From Streptomyces broussonetiae (lineage in GTDB: Bacteria > Actinomycetota > Actinomycetes > Streptomycetales > Streptomycetaceae): a DNA stretch of 64,000 nt. The stretch lies in NCBI RefSeq assembly GCF_009796285.1, contig NZ_CP047020.1:9486001-9550000 (forward strand), in the 5' to 3' direction. A program made the translations under genes and the position numbers. Of the stretch, positions 52,081 through 59,935 are shown in pieces. The notes beneath the pieces were generated by a model. It saw nothing but the letters and a program-made list of their open reading frames with translations, was not told the origin of the DNA and did not search any database. How positions within the stretch are numbered: position 1 is the first letter of the stretch; every line of letters starts with the position of its first letter.

Positions 52081-52354
52081 GCTCCGCTGGGTCGCCTACG
52101 CCGGACGCGACTGGGCCGGGTATCTCGCCGCACGAGCTGAGAACGAGGCTTCGATGGGTTGCCATGACAACAGTCCTGTCTGGAAAGGTTCCGTTGCGTC
52201 TCGGGCCGTCCCAGAGCATGCCGTTGGGAAGTGGGACGCCGCCCGAAGCAGTCGATGCTCGCGGGGCACCCCTGGCTGGCAGCCGGCGGTGGGGCAGGTC
52301 GGCCGGAATGGCTCCGGGGCCCGCGGTACGCGACCGGAGTGATGCGTTACGTGT

Positions 52355-52384
52355 TTTCGAAAGGTGCTTTCGAAATTTCGAAGG
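52355..52384. promoter_or_regulatory. repeated TTTCGAA motifs (candidate LacI-family operator)
   Basis: TTTCGAAAGGTGC, TTTCGAAA and TTTCGAAGG follow each other within 30 bp; each contains the palindrome TTCGAA. Streptomyces LacI-type regulators of xylan and glucoside uptake bind similar CGAAA/TTTCG elements. The site lies just beyond the stop codon of the LacI gene, where no intact target gene remains to the left, so it may be the leftover promoter of a deleted gene. Confidence 0.45.
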
Positions 52385-52394
52385 TGCCGACGGC

Positions 52395-53414
52395 TCAGTG
52401 CTGGTCGGCGGTCGGGGCTGGGGCTGTGCTGCTGCGCTCGACCAGGCTGGTGGCCAGGTCCACGCGCAGAGCGGACGGTGGGTTGCCGCGGGCGAGGTCG
52501 ATCACCATGCGCGCGGCGACTTCGGCCATCTCGGTCAGCGGCTGGCGGACGGTGGTCAGGGGTGGGCCGACCCAGCGGGCGATGGGCAGGTCGTCGAAGC
52601 CGACGACGCTGAGATCCTCCGGGATGCGTAGGCCCAACTCGCGTGCGGCCTCGTAGAGGCCGAGCGCCTGCAGGTCGTTGCCGGTGAAGATGGCGGTGGG
52701 CCGGTCCTTGAGGCGCAGCAGCTCCAGGCCCACCCAGTAGCCGGTTTCGTGGTGGAAGTTGCCCTCGCGGACCAGTGCGGGATCGAAGGCTACGCCGGCC
52801 GTCTCCAGCGCGGCCCGGTAGCCGTCAATCCGGGCGCGGCTGCACATCATCCGCCCTGGTCCGGCGATCATGCCGATGCGTCGGTGGCCCAGGTCGAGCA
52901 GGTGGCGGGTGGCGGCGAGGCCGCCGTTCCAGTTGGTCGTCCCGACCGCCGGCATGTCCTGACCGGGGTCCCCGGCCGGGTCCATCACCACGAACGGGAT
53001 GCCTCGGCCGGTCAGTTGCGCCTGCTGTGCCTTGTCGAGCCCGGACAGCACCAGGACCACGCCCGTTGGGCGGCGGGCGAGCACCCCGTCCATCCAGGAC
53101 TGCCCGAGGCTGAGCCGGCCCGAGGATTCCGACAGGACGACGCTCATTCCCTCCTGGCGGACGACGTTCTCGACCCCGCGGATGACCTCCATCGCCCAGG
53201 CGCTCTCGAGCTCGTGGAACACCAGCTCCAGCAACGGGCTGGACGGGGCGTTGTTGCTGTGTCGCCGCTGGTAGCCGTACTGATGCAGCAGCTCCTCCAC
53301 CCGCTCCCGGGTGGCGGGGGCGACGTCCGCGCGGCCGTTCACGACTTTCGAAACAGTCGGTGTGGACACCCCCGCCTCGCGCGCGATTTCGGCGAGTGTC
53401 GCCGCTCTGGTCAC
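52395..53414 (-). CDS. LacI-family regulator of xylo-oligosaccharide uptake (BxlR-like)
   Basis: A 339-residue repressor. TLAEIAREAGVSTPTVSKVV is the LacI helix-turn-helix, NGRADVAPATRERVEELLHQ the hinge region; a periplasmic-binding-protein-like sugar domain follows (AVGTTNWNGGLAATRHLLDL, IGMIAGPGRMMCSRARIDGY, AIFTGNDLQALGLYEAAREL, LSVVGFDDLPIARWVGPPLT). It is divergent from a xylobiose-type ABC importer and beta-xylosidase operon, the gene order of bxlR-bxlEFGA in Streptomyces, so it most likely represses that operon until a xylo-oligosaccharide or xylose binds. Confidence 0.88.
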   Translation of the reverse strand: MTRAATLAEIAREAGVSTPTVSKVVNGRADVAPATRERVEELLHQYGYQRRHSNNAPSSPLLELVFHELESAWAMEVIRGVENVVRQEGMSVVLSESSGRLSLGQSWMDGVLARRPTGVVLVLSGLDKAQQAQLTGRGIPFVVMDPAGDPGQDMPAVGTTNWNGGLAATRHLLDLGHRRIGMIAGPGRMMCSRARIDGYRAALETAGVAFDPALVREGNFHHETGYWVGLELLRLKDRPTAIFTGNDLQALGLYEAARELGLRIPEDLSVVGFDDLPIARWVGPPLTTVRQPLTEMAEVAARMVIDLARGNPPSALRVDLATSLVERSSTAPAPTADQH

Positions 53415-53528
53415 GAGCCCTCCTGTGCCGCCCTGGTGTGCGAAGTACGACGTCGTTGCCGCCGTACGGCCGGATAGTAGCTGGTCAGGGCCTCAACTGG
53501 TACGGCCGAATCGAGATCTTCCAAACCC

Positions 53529-53594
53529 TTGACGGAGGTTGATGTTGCGCCTAGGTTTCCCGCATCATTCGGCAATCTCTTCGAAATTATCGAC
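53529..53594 (+). promoter_or_regulatory. promoter and operator of the bxl-like operon
   Basis: TTGACG at 53529-53534 and TAGGTT at 53552-53557 are separated by exactly 17 bp, matching a principal-sigma-factor promoter. Some 20 bp further on, TTCGAAATTATCGA (53580-53593) is an imperfect palindrome containing the TTCGAA core also seen at 52355-52384. A LacI-type repressor bound there would block early elongation. The binding-protein gene starts at 53609. Confidence 0.65.
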
Positions 53595-53608
53595 GGAGTG
53601 GCAATCCA

Positions 53609-54928
53609 ATGGGTTCTCTTCGCATGACCGTTCGTAACGGTGCGACCCGGAACAGATTCGCCGCAGTAGCGGCAACGACCGCGCTGGTGCTCAGCTTGAC
53701 CGCCGGATGCGGGTCCAGCGGCGGCCCCAACTCCGGGACGATCCACGTCCTCGTCTACGGGGACGCCGCGAACAAGGTCGAGAAGCAGATCGTCGATACG
53801 TTCAACAAGACCTCGAAGGTCAAGGCAGTGCTGGACACCATCCCCGGCGCCGACTACCAGTCCAAGCTCAACACGATCATCAACACCCCGCAGGCCCCCG
53901 ACATCTTCTTCAACTGGGGCGGCGGCAGCATCGCGCCCTTCGCAAAGAAGAACCTCCTGCTCCCCCTGGACGACATGATCGCCAAGGACCCGGGGCTCAA
54001 GTCCAACTTCCTTCCCTCGGTGTTCAACACCGCGGTGATCGACGGCAAGTCCTACGGTGTCCCGATGCGCGGGACGCAGCCCGTGCTGCTCTTCAACAAC
54101 AAGAAGGTCCTGGCGAGCGCCGGCCTTGGCGTCCCGCGGACCTGGGACGACCTGATCAGCGACGTCAAGGTGCTCAAGGCCAAGGGTCTGACCCCGATCG
54201 CGCTCGGCGGCGGTGACCAGTGGCCCGCCCTCATGTGGTTCGAGTACGTCTTCGACCGGGTTGCCGGGCCGGACCTGTTCCGGAAGGCGCTCGCCGGTGA
54301 CAAGAGCGCGTGGGCCGGCCCGGACAGCCAGAAGGCCCTGGGCATGCTGAAGCAACTGGTCGACGTCGGCGCATTCGGCAGCAACTTCGACTCGGTGAAG
54401 TTCACCGACGGCGGGTCCCCGGCGCTGATGGCCAAGGGCAAGGCCGCCTTCGAGCTGATGGGCTCCTGGGAGTACTCCACCCAGCAGTCCAGCAACCCCG
54501 ACTTCGCCAAGAACGATCTCGGCTACAGCGCTTTCCCGACCGTCAGCGGCGGCAAGGGCGACCCGAAGGACGTCGTCGGCAACACCAACAACTTCTACTC
54601 CGTCGTGAAGAAGACCAAGCACCCCGACGCCGTGGCGGCCTTCCTCAAGCTCATGTACTCCGACGAGTTCGTGAAGGCGCAGCTCGGCATCGGCAACCTG
54701 CCGACCACCACCAACACCGCCAAGTTCCTGTCCACCTCGGCCAGCCCGGACTACTCGCAGTTCCAGTTCAACCTGGTCAAGGCGGCCCCGTCGTTCCAGC
54801 TGTCCTGGGACCAGGCCTACCCGCCGGCGGCGGCCACGCCGATCCACACGGCCATTCAGAAGTTCTTCGACGGCAAGACCGACGCCAACGGCTTCATCCA
54901 GGCGATGCAGTCGCTGTCCAACTCCTGA
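53609..54928 (+). CDS. bxlE: sugar-binding lipoprotein of ABC importer (BxlE-like)
   Basis: A 439-residue extracellular solute-binding protein, family 1. The lipoprotein signal ends LSLTAGC with the lipidated Cys34. The mature protein shows IHVLVYGDAANKVEKQIVDT, YQSKLNTIINTPQAPDIFFN, GKSYGVPMRGTQPVLLFNN and GKAAFELMGSWEYSTQQSSN, the usual family blocks. In Streptomyces the BxlE orthologues bind xylobiose and xylotriose and deliver them to BxlF/BxlG, energised by the shared ATPase MsiK. No ATPase gene is present here, as expected. The symbol is assigned from gene order and family, not from a measured ligand. Confidence 0.85.
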   Translation: MGSLRMTVRNGATRNRFAAVAATTALVLSLTAGCGSSGGPNSGTIHVLVYGDAANKVEKQIVDTFNKTSKVKAVLDTIPGADYQSKLNTIINTPQAPDIFFNWGGGSIAPFAKKNLLLPLDDMIAKDPGLKSNFLPSVFNTAVIDGKSYGVPMRGTQPVLLFNNKKVLASAGLGVPRTWDDLISDVKVLKAKGLTPIALGGGDQWPALMWFEYVFDRVAGPDLFRKALAGDKSAWAGPDSQKALGMLKQLVDVGAFGSNFDSVKFTDGGSPALMAKGKAAFELMGSWEYSTQQSSNPDFAKNDLGYSAFPTVSGGKGDPKDVVGNTNNFYSVVKKTKHPDAVAAFLKLMYSDEFVKAQLGIGNLPTTTNTAKFLSTSASPDYSQFQFNLVKAAPSFQLSWDQAYPPAAATPIHTAIQKFFDGKTDANGFIQAMQSLSNS

Positions 54929-54937
54929 GTAGGACCG

Positions 54938-55870
54938 ATGAGCCCACTTTCTCTCGCAGCCGTGTCCGGCCGCCGCCTCAAGGCGCGCCGGGCCGGCGTC
55001 GGGGTGACCCGCCCGGGCTTCGCCTGGGCGGTTCCCGCGACCGTCTTCTTCCTGCTGTTCGCGATCCTTCCGTTGGTGCTGGTCGCGGTGCTGTCCTTCA
55101 CGAGCTGGGACGGCATCACTTCGCCGCACTTCAACGGCCTGGCGAACTGGACCAAGCTGATCCACGACCCGGTGATGACCCAGAGCATCTGGCTCACCCT
55201 CGTGCTCACCGTGCTCGGGGTCGTGACGCAGACGCCCATCAGCATCCTGCTGGGCGTCTGGGCGGCCGGACCGCAGCGCAACCGGGCTGTGCTGTCCGCG
55301 ATCTTCTTCGTCCCGCTGCTGCTCTCGGCGACCGCGGTCTCGGTGCTGTGGCGCGCCCTGCTTGACCCCAACTTCGGCGTGCCGGGCCAGCTTCCCTGGC
55401 TGTTCGGCAACGGCAACCTGCTCGGCAACCAGCCCGGTTCGATCGCGGTGCTGACCTTCGTCGGAATGTGGCAGTTCACCCCCCTGCACACGTTGCTCTA
55501 CCAGGGCGGCGCCCGCGCGGTTCCGCAGGTGCTCTATCAGGCCGCGGCGATCGACGGGGCCGGCACCGTGCGGCAGTTCTTCCACGTCACCCTGCCGCAA
55601 CTGCGCAACACCATGATCACATCGATGATCCTCATGGTCGTCGGCGGGCTGACCACCTTCGACACGGTGCTGATCCTCACCCAGGGCGGCCCCGGCACAG
55701 ACACCACGGTCAGCGCCTACTACATGTACGTGCAGGGCTTCAAGGATTTCGACTTCGGCGCCGGGTCGGCCATCGCGCTGGTCCTGGTCGTGGTCGCCAC
55801 CCTCATCTCCCTGGCCGTGGTCCGGCTCTCCGGCTACGACAAGATGCGCAGCACAGCGGAGGGGATCTGA
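54938..55870 (+). CDS. bxlF: ABC sugar importer permease (BxlF-like)
   Basis: A 310-residue MalF-type permease with six hydrophobic helices (first: AWAVPATVFFLLFAILPLVL). The cytoplasmic EAA loop reads YQAAAIDGAGTVRQFFHVTL, followed by PQLRNTMITSMILMVVGGLT. It starts 10 nt after the binding protein gene and its stop shares a nucleotide with the next permease start (TGATG), so the three are one transcriptional and translational unit. It forms the channel together with the product of 55870-56688. Confidence 0.88.
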   Translation: MSPLSLAAVSGRRLKARRAGVGVTRPGFAWAVPATVFFLLFAILPLVLVAVLSFTSWDGITSPHFNGLANWTKLIHDPVMTQSIWLTLVLTVLGVVTQTPISILLGVWAAGPQRNRAVLSAIFFVPLLLSATAVSVLWRALLDPNFGVPGQLPWLFGNGNLLGNQPGSIAVLTFVGMWQFTPLHTLLYQGGARAVPQVLYQAAAIDGAGTVRQFFHVTLPQLRNTMITSMILMVVGGLTTFDTVLILTQGGPGTDTTVSAYYMYVQGFKDFDFGAGSAIALVLVVVATLISLAVVRLSGYDKMRSTAEGI

Positions 55871-56688
55871 TGAGGCAGCGCCCCAACTACCTCGCAGGAC
55901 TGGGCTCCCTGATATGGCTCGCCCTGATCGGCCTGCCGCTCTACGTGCTGCTGACCGCCACCCTGCGTACCACCTCCAACTACTCCACCCAGGGCCCGCT
56001 GAGCTTTCCGTCGCAGCTGACCCTGAGCAACTACTTCAACGCGTTCTCCAACGGCTTCGGCCAGGACTTCCTCAACACCCTGATCGTCACCGTCAGCGTC
56101 GTCGGCATCGTGCTGGTGGTGGTGCCTCCGCTCGCCTACGCCATCGTGCGCGCCCAGGGCCGGACCATCACCGTCGTGTTCCGGTTTTTCCTGTTGGGAC
56201 TCGCGGTTCCCGCGCAGGCAGTGATCGTGCCGATGTTCTACGTGATCAGCCAGGCCGGGCTCTATGACCACCTGATCGGCGTCATCCTGCCCACCGCCGC
56301 GTTCTCGCTGCCGGTGTGCACCCTGGTGCTGACCGGGTCGATGCGCGACATCACCCCCGAGCTGTACGAAGCCATGGCGATGGACGGAGCCTCCCCGCGG
56401 CGCGTCTTCAGGCAACTGGTCCTGCCTCTGTCGAAGAGCGGGCTCTCCTCCATCGTCGTCTTCTCGGCCCTGCAGGCCTGGAACGGCTTCCTCTTCCCGC
56501 TGATCCTCACCCAGTCGGACTCGACCAAGGTGATCACCCTCGGTCTGTACAACTTCCAGACCGAACACGGCGTCGACGTCCCCGGACTGCTCAGCGCCGT
56601 GGTGCTGTCCATGCTCCCCATCTTCATCGTCTACCTGTTCGCCCGCCGCGCCCTGGTCCAGGGGCTCATGGGGGTCGGAGGAAAGTGA
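55870..56688 (+). CDS. bxlG: ABC sugar importer permease (BxlG-like)
   Basis: A 272-residue MalG-type permease. Six helices start with LGSLIWLALIGLPLYVLLTA. The EAA loop EAMAMDGASPRRVFRQLVLP and the following LSKSGLSSIVVFSALQAWN are typical, as is the end RRALVQGLMGVGGK. ATG 55870 overlaps the previous stop by one base. Its own stop overlaps a GTG start of the beta-xylosidase gene (GTGA), so import and hydrolysis are translationally coupled. Confidence 0.88.
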   Translation: MRQRPNYLAGLGSLIWLALIGLPLYVLLTATLRTTSNYSTQGPLSFPSQLTLSNYFNAFSNGFGQDFLNTLIVTVSVVGIVLVVVPPLAYAIVRAQGRTITVVFRFFLLGLAVPAQAVIVPMFYVISQAGLYDHLIGVILPTAAFSLPVCTLVLTGSMRDITPELYEAMAMDGASPRRVFRQLVLPLSKSGLSSIVVFSALQAWNGFLFPLILTQSDSTKVITLGLYNFQTEHGVDVPGLLSAVVLSMLPIFIVYLFARRALVQGLMGVGGK

Positions 56689-59057
56689 CCGGCAACATGA
56701 ACCCAGCCGCCGAGGTCGCCACCCCTGTGTGGCGGGACGTCTCGCTCGACCCCGCGATCAGAGCCAACGCCCTGATCGCGGCGATGACCCTGCGGGAGAA
56801 GACAGCGCAGCTGGTCGGAGTCTGGGTGGGCGCCTCCGACGAGGGCGGCGAGGTCGCCCCGCACCAGCACGAGATGGAGGAGCCGCCGGACCTGGACGAC
56901 CTGCTGCCGCATGGTCTGGGCCAGCTGACCCGGCCCTTCGGCACCGTTCCCGTGGACGCCGCCGTCGGTGCGCTCTCGCTCGCCCGCTCCCAGCAGCGCA
57001 TCGTCGCCGCCAACCGCTTCGGCATACCCGCGATCGCCCACGAGGAGTGCCTGGCCGGGTTCGCGGCCTGGGGGGCGACCGCCTACCCGGTCCCGCTTTC
57101 CTGGGGCGCCACCTTCAACCCCGAGCTGGTGCGCACCATGGCCACCGCCATCGGGACCGACATGCGCTCCGTCGGCGTCCACCAGGGCCTCGCCCCCGTG
57201 CTCGACGTGGTGCGAGACGCCCGCTGGGGCCGCGTCGAGGAGACCATCGGCGAGGACCCGTACCTGGTCGGCACCATCGCCACCGCCTACGTGCAGGGCC
57301 TGGAGTCCGCCGGGATCGTCGCCACGCTCAAGCATTTCGCCGGCTACTCCGCCTCGCGGGCCGGCCGCAACCTCGCACCGGTCACCATGGGCCCCCGCGA
57401 GCGCACCGATGTCATCCTTCCCCCGTTCGAGATGGCGCTACGCGAAGGCCGACCGCGCTCGGTCATGCACGCCTACACGGACACCGACGGCATCCCCTCG
57501 GCAGCCGATCAGGAACTGCTCACCGGTCTGCTCCGGGACACCTGGGGCTTCGACGGGACGGTGGTGGCGGACTACTTCGGCATCGCCTTCCTCAAGCTCC
57601 TGCACGGCGTCGCCGGAAGCTGGGCCGAGGCCGCCGGGCTTGCCCTCGCCAGCGGTGTCGACGTCGAGCTGCCCACCGTCAAGACATTCGGACAGCCCCT
57701 GCTCGACGCGGTCGAGGCCGGCACCGTCCCTGAGGAACTGATCGATCGCGCCCTGCGCCGGATCCTCATTCAGAAGGCCCAACTCGGCCTGCTCGACCCC
57801 GACTGGAACCCGGTTCCGCAGGCGCTCTCCGGAGCGGAACTGGCCGTTCCCGAGGCGCTGCGCGGCAGCGTCGACCTGGACCCCCCGGCAAACCGGCGGC
57901 TGGCGCGCGAGCTGGCGGAGCAGGCCGTCGTGCTGCTGCGCAACGACGGGACGCTGCCGCTCGGCCGCCCCGGCAGGATCGCCCTGATCGGCCCCAACGC
58001 CGACACCCCGACGGCCGTGCTGGGCTGCTACTCCTTCCCCGTGCACGTCGGCTCGCAACACCCCGAGGTCCCGACCGGCATCGCGCTGCCGACACTGCGC
58101 GAGGCCTTGGCGGCCGAGTTCCCCGACGCCGAGATCTTCTCCGCGCCCGGTGCGACGGTCGACGGCGACAGCACGGCCGGCTTCGCCGAGGCGGTCGCAG
58201 CGGCGCGCGTCGCCGACGTCGTGGTACTCGCCCTCGGGGACCGCGCCGGCCTGTTCGGCCGCGGCACCAGTGGCGAGGGATGTGACGCCGAATCGATGCA
58301 ACTGCCCGGCGTTCAGCAGCAGTTGCTCGACGCCCTGCTCGATGCCGACACGCCTGTGGTGCTCGTCATGCTGGCGGGCCGCCCTTACGCACTGGGCCGC
58401 GCCGACACGGAGGCGGCGGCGATCGTGCAGTCCTTCTTTCCTGGGGAAGCGGGCACCGAGGCGATCGCCGGCGTGCTGAGCGGGCGGGTGAACCCCTCCG
58501 GACGGTTGCCGGTGAGCGTGCCGCGGAACAAGGGTGTTCAGCCCTCCACCTACCTGGCCGCACGACTGGCCCAGGACAGCGACGTGTCCAGCACCAGTAC
58601 CAGCGCTGCCTACGGGTTCGGGCACGGGCTCGGCTACACGGAATTCGAGTGGTCCGCGCTCGACGTCAGCGTCGCGGAGACCGGCACCGACGGCAGCTTC
58701 CGGATCGCCTTCGAGGTCCGCAACACAGGCGAACGCTCCGGCTGCGAGGTGGTGCAGTTCTACCTGCACGACCCGGTGGCCTCCGTGGTCCGACCGATGC
58801 AGCGCCTCGTCGGCTACCGGCGCCTCCCGCTCGAAACCGGGGAAGTCTGCCTGGTCCGCCTGGAACTGCCCGCGGACCTGGCCTCCTTCACCGGTCGCGG
58901 GGGCCGTCGCATCGTCGAACCCGGCGAGCTCGAGCTGCGGATCTCCGCCAGCAGCACCGACCACCGCATCACGGTCCCGCTGCGCCTGACCGGCCCCGTC
59001 CGGGAGGTCGACCACACCCGCAGGCTGCACCCCGTTGTCACTGTCGAGTGCCGCTGA
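56685..59057 (+). CDS. bxlA: GH3 beta-xylosidase/beta-glucosidase (BxlA-like), intracellular
   Basis: A 790-residue glycoside hydrolase family 3 enzyme without signal peptide. The N-terminal TIM barrel has IPAIAHEECLAGFAAWGATA, DARWGRVEETIGEDPYLVG, ATLKHFAGYSASRAGRNLAP and VVADYFGIAF, where Asp296 is the expected nucleophile. The C-terminal sandwich has LAEQAVVLLRNDGTLPLGRP and the acid/base loop region around GRGTSGEGCDAES. A fibronectin-III-like domain closes the protein (VRNTGERSGCEVVQFYLHDP). EECLAGF and the YFGIAFL variant of the nucleophile loop fit xylosidases of the BxlA group. GTG 56685, overlapping the permease stop, follows GGAGG; ATG 56697 is an alternative. It hydrolyses imported xylo-oligosaccharides to xylose. 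Confidence 0.88.
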   Translation: MTGNMNPAAEVATPVWRDVSLDPAIRANALIAAMTLREKTAQLVGVWVGASDEGGEVAPHQHEMEEPPDLDDLLPHGLGQLTRPFGTVPVDAAVGALSLARSQQRIVAANRFGIPAIAHEECLAGFAAWGATAYPVPLSWGATFNPELVRTMATAIGTDMRSVGVHQGLAPVLDVVRDARWGRVEETIGEDPYLVGTIATAYVQGLESAGIVATLKHFAGYSASRAGRNLAPVTMGPRERTDVILPPFEMALREGRPRSVMHAYTDTDGIPSAADQELLTGLLRDTWGFDGTVVADYFGIAFLKLLHGVAGSWAEAAGLALASGVDVELPTVKTFGQPLLDAVEAGTVPEELIDRALRRILIQKAQLGLLDPDWNPVPQALSGAELAVPEALRGSVDLDPPANRRLARELAEQAVVLLRNDGTLPLGRPGRIALIGPNADTPTAVLGCYSFPVHVGSQHPEVPTGIALPTLREALAAEFPDAEIFSAPGATVDGDSTAGFAEAVAAARVADVVVLALGDRAGLFGRGTSGEGCDAESMQLPGVQQQLLDALLDADTPVVLVMLAGRPYALGRADTEAAAIVQSFFPGEAGTEAIAGVLSGRVNPSGRLPVSVPRNKGVQPSTYLAARLAQDSDVSSTSTSAAYGFGHGLGYTEFEWSALDVSVAETGTDGSFRIAFEVRNTGERSGCEVVQFYLHDPVASVVRPMQRLVGYRRLPLETGEVCLVRLELPADLASFTGRGGRRIVEPGELELRISASSTDHRITVPLRLTGPVREVDHTRRLHPVVTVECR

Positions 59058-59075
59058 CGCAACGACAGGCCGTGT

Positions 59076-59320
59076 GTGTACACCGACGTGCCCGAGGCCG
59101 AGCTGCGGCGCTACCAGAGCAGCCAGACCGAACCGGACGACTCCGACGCCTACGGGGAGCAGACACCCACCGAGGCCCGCTCCTACGGCGGCGAGGTCCG
59201 GCCGAGGCCGGTCAGCACCGGACTGACCACCATGGACACCTTCGACGTCACCGTCCCGGGCTCCGGCGGGACCGGTCAACGCGTGGCTGCGCCTCGTGTC
59301 CCATGCACGGGGTGCGGTGC
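59076..59320 (+). pseudogene. acetylxylan esterase (AXE1/cephalosporin-C deacetylase type) 5' relic
   Basis: From GTG 59076: MYTDVPEAELRRYQSSQTEP, DDSDAYGEQTPTEARSYGGE, then VSTGLTTMDTFDVTVPG, the typical start of AXE1 esterases (L..Y....TEP.DFD.FW..TL.EAR, then TFDVTF.GFGG). A frameshift near 59275 continues as NAWLRL, after which the alpha/beta-hydrolase core with the catalytic Ser is lost. Intact enzymes remove acetyl groups from xylo-oligosaccharides, a job that fits the preceding bxl-like operon. Confidence 0.75.
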
Positions 59321-59381
59321 ACCTGCCCCACAGCGTGAACGCCCGGACCGATCCCTCCACCACGAAGGCAGCGCATCCGTG

Positions 59382-59782
59382 ATGACCGAGGCACAACTGA
59401 AACTGCGCCGCTACTCCTACGCCGAACCACCCGACGGGCGACGAGTGAGTCGCTGGACCTTCGGGCCGGCGACCGGGTCAGTCCACGCCGAAATCCCGGA
59501 CCTCGGTGCCGGCCTGCACGCCCTGCACGCCCCGACGGGGACGGCGCGTCCGCCGACGTCGTGCTCAGCCCCGGCGACCCTGCCCAGCTGCTGGGCGGAG
59601 CCCGCTGCTTCTGTGCGACGGTGGGGCGCTATGCCCATCGCGTCGTGCGTGGCGAACCGCCCCTCGACGGCGTCGTGCACCGCCTGGAAGCTGAGGCTGG
59701 ACGGCACCACCCTCCATGGGGTCCCTTGCGCACCGGGTCCGCCCCCTCGTGCCGCAGCGCGGTGATCAGCTTTCCGAACTGA
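59382..59782 (+). pseudogene. aldose 1-epimerase (GalM) 5' relic
   Basis: ATG 59382 opens MTEAQLKLRRYSYAEPPDGR, RVSRWTFGPATGSVHAEIPD and LGAGLHALHAPTG. After a frameshift near 59540 the sequence continues ADVVLSPGDPAQLLGGARCF, CATVGRYAHRVVRGEPPLDG and VVHRLEAEAGRHHPPWG, the standard galactose mutarotase N-terminal region with the GRYANRI motif. A second frame change and the missing C-terminal two thirds (catalytic His/Glu) show that it is dead. Mutarotases often accompany beta-xylosidase operons, interconverting xylose anomers. Confidence 0.75.
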
Positions 59783-59935
59783 CGCGGACTCAACCCGGTG
59801 GACGGGGCTGCCCGGGAGTGGTTCCAACGCCGTGATCCAGCCAGCCACGACACGATCATCTCACCCGTAACCAGCAGTTACGGCACCCCTTCGACCTGCT
59901 CCACGGCGCCCTGCTGCCCGAGAGGAACACATTCT

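Noticed and set aside
57438..59396. A 652-codon minus-strand frame opposite the GH3 gene.
   Set aside because: Shadow of the GH3 coding sequence; composition dominated by Gly/Arg/Val/Asp as expected for the antisense frame.
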